Below, piece by piece: positions 60,923 to 64,000 of a DNA stretch of 64,000 bases; the first letter of the stretch is position 1, and each line of letters starts with the position of its first letter. The notes under the pieces are model-generated. The model searched no databases and was not told the origin of the DNA. It saw nothing but the letters and a program-made list of their open reading frames with translations. The position numbers and the translations under genes are program-made. The stretch is from positions 62,001 through 126,000 of the forward strand of contig CATOSK010000004.1 in the NCBI GenBank assembly GCA_951812535.1, in the 5' to 3' direction. The stretch comes from an uncultured Dehalococcoidia bacterium (GTDB taxonomy: Bacteria; Chloroflexota; Dehalococcoidia; Lucifugimonadales; UBA3495).

Positions 60923-61720
60923 ATGGCCAGAGCGGCGGTTAACGGGATTGAGGTCTATTACGAGGAGTACGGGGAGGGGCCGGTTATTGTGTTCGCGCAT
61001 GGGCGAGGGGGGAACCATTTCAGCTGGTTCCAGCAGGTGGCGGCGTTCCAGGATGAGTACCGGTGCGTAGTGTTCGACCACCGGGGATGGGGGCTAACGG
61101 AGGATGTTCCGGGCGGGCCGGGTCCGGCGGGCTTCGTGGATGATCTGGAGGCTTTGCTGGACCAACTGGGGATCGAGCGGGCGTTCCTGGTTTCGCAGTC
61201 GATGGGCGGGATCACGAACCTGGGGTTTGCGCTGCGGCATCCTGAGCGGGTCTTGGGACTGGTGCTGGGGGATACGACGGGAGGGATTGGAGACCCTGCG
61301 GTGGTGGATTTGCTAAAGGACGTGCATCCGCCGGAGCATCCGCTGGGGCGGGCTTTGTCCGAGGGGTTCATCAGGGACCACGCGAACCGGGTGGTGCTGT
61401 TCCGGCAGATAGGGGCGTTAAATCCGCCGATGCCGATCAGCGTGGTGTCGGGGTTGTTCAGGAATCCGGAGGGGCCGCAAGCGGCGGATTTGGCGGAGTT
61501 GTCCGTTCCGACGCTGCTGGTGGTTGGGGAGGAGGACCTGATTTTTCCGGTGCATGTGATGGAGGCGGCGCAGCGGTTGATTCCCAACTCGCGGCTGGAG
61601 ACTGTTCCGGGGGCGGCTCATTCGACGCACTACGAGCAGCCCGCGGAGTTCAACCGGCTGGTGGGGGAGTTCTTTGCCTCTATCCGGGCAGGGGAGGCGG
61701 TGGCGGCGACGGGGGATTAG
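60923..61720 (+). CDS. Alpha/beta-hydrolase
   Basis: A 265-residue hydrolase of the alpha/beta fold. Oxyanion motif FAHGRGGNHFSWFQQ, nucleophile elbow VSQSMGGITN (Ser), acid in VVGEEDLIFPV (Asp) and catalytic His in PGAAHSTHYEQP. No signal peptide, so cytoplasmic. The ATG start follows GAGAGGG. Substrate unknown; the family covers esterases, C-C hydrolases and haloperoxidase-like enzymes. It is not followed by the hairpin repeat. Confidence 0.88.
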   Translation: MARAAVNGIEVYYEEYGEGPVIVFAHGRGGNHFSWFQQVAAFQDEYRCVVFDHRGWGLTEDVPGGPGPAGFVDDLEALLDQLGIERAFLVSQSMGGITNLGFALRHPERVLGLVLGDTTGGIGDPAVVDLLKDVHPPEHPLGRALSEGFIRDHANRVVLFRQIGALNPPMPISVVSGLFRNPEGPQAADLAELSVPTLLVVGEEDLIFPVHVMEAAQRLIPNSRLETVPGAAHSTHYEQPAEFNRLVGEFFASIRAGEAVAATGD

Positions 61721-61789
61721 GGCAAGCAGCCGCTCGGCCGGACACGCGGCAACTCAACGCTTCCGGGTGAACCATTTGCCAAAGCAGGC

Positions 61790-62812
61790 CTATGGTGAAG
61801 GCGGACTCACGCGGATGTCCGGGTTGTTCAGATCGAAGATTTCTGCGGACATGGTCATTTTGAACTGGTCCCCTTCGTTGGTATCGAACACGTCCGTGTC
61901 CATAAGCTCGGCGAAGTCTTCCGCATCACCCGCGAAGTCCAAAGCCAGAGCCAACATCCATTGGTCCTCATCCGCTGTCCATAGTGTGAACTCTTCAATT
62001 AGAGAAAGTTGGTCTGATCCCGATATGCGCAGAGGGAGGCCTTCCAGGACATCCAGGACTTCCTTTAGATCATAACGGACGGCTGGGACCCCGTTCCGTT
62101 CGTCGGCTTGTCCTTCAACATCCTGGAAGGTGACCACGCCGAAATCCTCCCAGAACACGGGCCAAGCGGCACAAGAGTCGATGGCGTCGAGGACCGCAGG
62201 GTCGTCGATGGTGGTGGCGCTCCAGCCGCCGCCGGTATCCATCCAAGCTTCGTTTCCAATGACCACCACCTTATCCCCCGTAAAGGCCAGACCACCAAAA
62301 CTGAACTGTTCACTACAAGTGAAGCGATCGGGAGCCTGAAAATCTCCGCTGATGGAACCTGAAATACTTGATTCCAGGCTTTCCGGCCCAAACGTGATTT
62401 CGACGGTGTGCCGGAAGCTGTCCAGATGTGCGTTGGGAGAGTACGGGGGTGGGTCGAATGCGCCCGCCGGTGGCGATGCCTGGGACGGGGTCATCAGGGC
62501 CGGGTTAGGGGTTGGGGTTGGGGTTGGTTCCGGGCCGGGGGTGGGGGTTGAAGTCGGCAGAGGCGTCGGAGCACGAGTCGGGGTGGGCGTGGGTACGGGA
62601 GCCGGAGTGGGCACAGATGTCGGGGTAAGGGCCGGAGCCTGGGTGGGGGCGTTGGTCGGAGCATGGGTTGGTGTAGGCAAAGCCGCGACGGCTTCGGCCA
62701 CCATCCTCGGAAAATCGGGAGTGGAGGTTGGCTCCGCCGGGGTGCAGCCGGAGACGACCATGCATATGCCGATCAAAATGAGTGGACACCAACGAAACCA
62801 GAGTAGTGGCAT
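61790..62812 (-). CDS. Lipoprotein with Pro/Thr linker and C-terminal LolA/LppX-like domain
   Basis: A 340-residue exported lipoprotein: signal peptide and lipobox VVSGC (Cys about residue 23), then a low-complexity linker of Pro, Thr, Val and Ala (residues 45-120; PTPAPVPTPTPTRAPTPLPT), then a beta-rich domain (FRHTVEITFGPESLESSISG, then FTGDKVVVIGNEAWMDTGGGW) of the LolA/LppX-like shell-fold type. Such proteins bind lipid or cell-wall material. ATG 62812 was chosen as the first Met of the signal peptide. A low-complexity linker like that of the ComEA-like lipoprotein at 23363 suggests a shared surface-stalk design. Confidence 0.8.
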   Translation of the reverse strand: MPLLWFRWCPLILIGICMVVSGCTPAEPTSTPDFPRMVAEAVAALPTPTHAPTNAPTQAPALTPTSVPTPAPVPTPTPTRAPTPLPTSTPTPGPEPTPTPTPNPALMTPSQASPPAGAFDPPPYSPNAHLDSFRHTVEITFGPESLESSISGSISGDFQAPDRFTCSEQFSFGGLAFTGDKVVVIGNEAWMDTGGGWSATTIDDPAVLDAIDSCAAWPVFWEDFGVVTFQDVEGQADERNGVPAVRYDLKEVLDVLEGLPLRISGSDQLSLIEEFTLWTADEDQWMLALALDFAGDAEDFAELMDTDVFDTNEGDQFKMTMSAEIFDLNNPDIRVSPPSP

Positions 62813-62905
62813 ATCCTGCGCTTCCCTTGGTTCGAAGGCGGACGAGGAAGGTCTGCCCATCCGCTTGACCTTCCTCCTCCGTTTCTGCGGGTTGGGGTTG
62901 CGGGG

Positions 62906-64000
62906 TTAGGGGATGTTGGTGGCGCCGAAGGTGCCCCAGCCCTGGGGGACGTGGATGATGCCGGGTTCGAGCTCTTCGACGTCGGTCTGGCCGCAGGCGC
63001 CCATGTCGTGGTCGAGCTCGCGGCGGAGGACCTCGAGCATCCCGTGGACGCCTTCGGCTCCGGCGACGGCGAGTCCCCAATAGAGGGGGCGTCCGACGGC
63101 GACGGCGCGGGCGCCAAGGGCGAGGGCCTTGAGGACATCGGCGCCGCGGCGGACGCCGGAGTCGAGGTAGACCTCGGCCTGTCCCCGGGAAGCTTCGACG
63201 ATCTCGGGGAGCATTTCGACTGCGCCGAGGGTCTGGTCAATCTGGCGGCCGCCGTGGGTGGAGACGAGGATGCCGTTGACGCCGTTCTCGACGGCGATGT
63301 GGGCGTCCTCGGCGGTGCGGACCCCCTTGAGGACCAAGGGAAGGGAAGTCAGGCCGCGGAGCCATTCCAGCTCATCCCACTTGAGGGCGGGAACCTGGGA
63401 GGGACGCCAGTTGGGGGCCTCGTCGGTGCCGCTCATGGCGGCGGTCTGCTCGGCGGAGGCGATGAAGTTGCCGAGGGGGAAGGGGTTTTCGTAGTGGTTG
63501 TGGACGTCACGCTCCTTGGGGCTGGGGACGGGAGTGTCGACGGTGAGGACAATGGCCTTGAATCCGGCCTCCTCGGCGCGGTGGACGAGCATCTCGGTGA
63601 CTTCGTAGCCGCGGTGGTAGAGCTGGAACCACTTGGGGCCAGCGCCAGCCTCGGCGACCTGCTCCATGGGGTAGTGGGAGGAGGTGCTGAGCATCATCAG
63701 GGTGTTGGACATGCCGGCACCGCGAGCGGTGGCCAGCTCGCCGTCGGGGTGGGCGAGCTTATGTCCACCGGCAGGGCAGACCATAACGGGGAGGCTGATC
63801 TCGGAGCCGAGGACGGTGGTGGAGAGCTTGCGGTTCTCCACATCGCGGAGGAAGCGGGGCCGGAGCTTGAGGTCCTCGAAGGCAGAGGTGTTGCGGCGGG
63901 TAGTGGATTCGGTCATTGCGCCGGCTTCGATGAACTCCCAGTGGTTGTGGGGAAGGGAAAGCTTGGCGCGGGCTTCGTAGTCGCGGAGGCTTACGGGGGC
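62906..64000 (-). CDS. FMN-dependent alpha-hydroxyacid oxidase, 5'-truncated
   Basis: A (S)-2-hydroxy-acid oxidase/lactate dehydrogenase (LldD)-type FMN enzyme. The frame is open to the window end: the last codons read APVSLRDYEARAKLSLPHNH, the usual N-terminal region, so the true start is outside the window. Seen: KLSTTVLGSEISLPVMVCPAG, LSTSSHYPMEQV, VLTVDTPVPSPKERD, and LKGVRTAEDAHIAVENGVNGILVSTHGGRQ with the catalytic His, then VYLDSGVRRGADVLKALALGARAVAVGRP (FMN phosphate). Oxidises a hydroxyacid such as lactate or glycolate. Confidence 0.92.
   Translation of the reverse strand, partial: APVSLRDYEARAKLSLPHNHWEFIEAGAMTESTTRRNTSAFEDLKLRPRFLRDVENRKLSTTVLGSEISLPVMVCPAGGHKLAHPDGELATARGAGMSNTLMMLSTSSHYPMEQVAEAGAGPKWFQLYHRGYEVTEMLVHRAEEAGFKAIVLTVDTPVPSPKERDVHNHYENPFPLGNFIASAEQTAAMSGTDEAPNWRPSQVPALKWDELEWLRGLTSLPLVLKGVRTAEDAHIAVENGVNGILVSTHGGRQIDQTLGAVEMLPEIVEASRGQAEVYLDSGVRRGADVLKALALGARAVAVGRPLYWGLAVAGAEGVHGMLEVLRRELDHDMGACGQTDVEELEPGIIHVPQGWGTFGATNIP

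Noticed and set aside
52003..61000. CRISPR array suggested by five spaced repeats
   Set aside because: The copies are 0.7-5 kb apart with genes between them, so they are dispersed elements, and no cas gene is present.

Overview
The window reads as a GC-rich, free-living bacterial chromosome segment and most resembles a marine or host-associated Chloroflexota genome of the SAR202/Dehalococcoidia type. That placement is inferred from gene content: a fused HMG-CoA-synthase-like/DUF35 protein beside a thiolase, an enolase-superfamily enzyme, MmgE/PrpD, a CoxL/XdhA-type molybdo-hydroxylase, a luciferase-like (probably F420) oxidoreductase, FMN alpha-hydroxyacid oxidase and DUF3105. There is no 16S gene to confirm it. 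Long antisense ORFs are everywhere and are GC artefacts. TTG and GTG starts are common.

Layout. (1) 1-8.4 kb, + strand: the end of guaA, then purD, two unknown genes, purE, a HAD phosphatase, a small membrane protein, purB, purC, a DUF3105 protein and purS. (2) 8.4-12.9 kb: a phased heptamer array, a beta-propeller protein, a thioredoxin-like protein with a very short glutaredoxin-like gene interrupted by an in-frame UGA (a probable selenoprotein), an ABM monooxygenase and a hemL-like aminomutase. (3) 13-16.7 kb, - strand: minC-minD-minE and an MFS permease. (4) 17-27.3 kb: the thiolase/HMGS pair, CtpA-like protease, smpB, gamma-carbonic-anhydrase-like protein, luciferase-like oxidoreductase, ComEA-like lipoprotein, a duplicated-domain protein, an SDR and a glycosyltransferase. 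(5) 27.4-31.5 kb, - strand: purF-purM-purH with an apparently leaderless purF promoter. (6) 31.6-35.3 kb, - strand: rpmH-rnpA-yidD-[PQQ propeller]-yidC-jag. (7) 35.4-42.5 kb: four tRNAs, a frame-broken Kef-type antiporter, an amidohydrolase, an NCS2 permease with an extra C-terminal domain, and DUF502. (8) 42.6-52 kb, - strand: molybdo-hydroxylase, typA, MmgE/PrpD, enolase-superfamily enzyme, aconitase. (9) 52.1-64 kb: a UGSC-family selenoprotein with a convincing SECIS-like hairpin and a partner gene, a low-GC restriction-modification pair of Eco29kI type, an amidohydrolase, then a run of + genes (GNAT, TPR, two MaoC-like proteins, TenA, alpha/beta hydrolase) several of which are followed directly by copies of one hairpin repeat, and finally a lipoprotein and a truncated alpha-hydroxyacid oxidase.

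How the genes work together. Purine synthesis is split: purD/E/B/C/S plus guaA in one cluster, F/M/H in another. purQ and purL, usual neighbours of purS, and purK are not in the window. The rpmH-yidC block makes the ribosome/RNase P/membrane-insertion module. The 42-64 kb genes fit oxidative breakdown of organic acids and heterocycles. The strongest unusual signal is selenocysteine use: two genes with an in-frame UGA exactly at the redox-active position (UGSC family at 52150-52698; glutaredoxin-like at 10712-10927). They support each other and predict SelA/SelB/SelC/SelD elsewhere in this genome.
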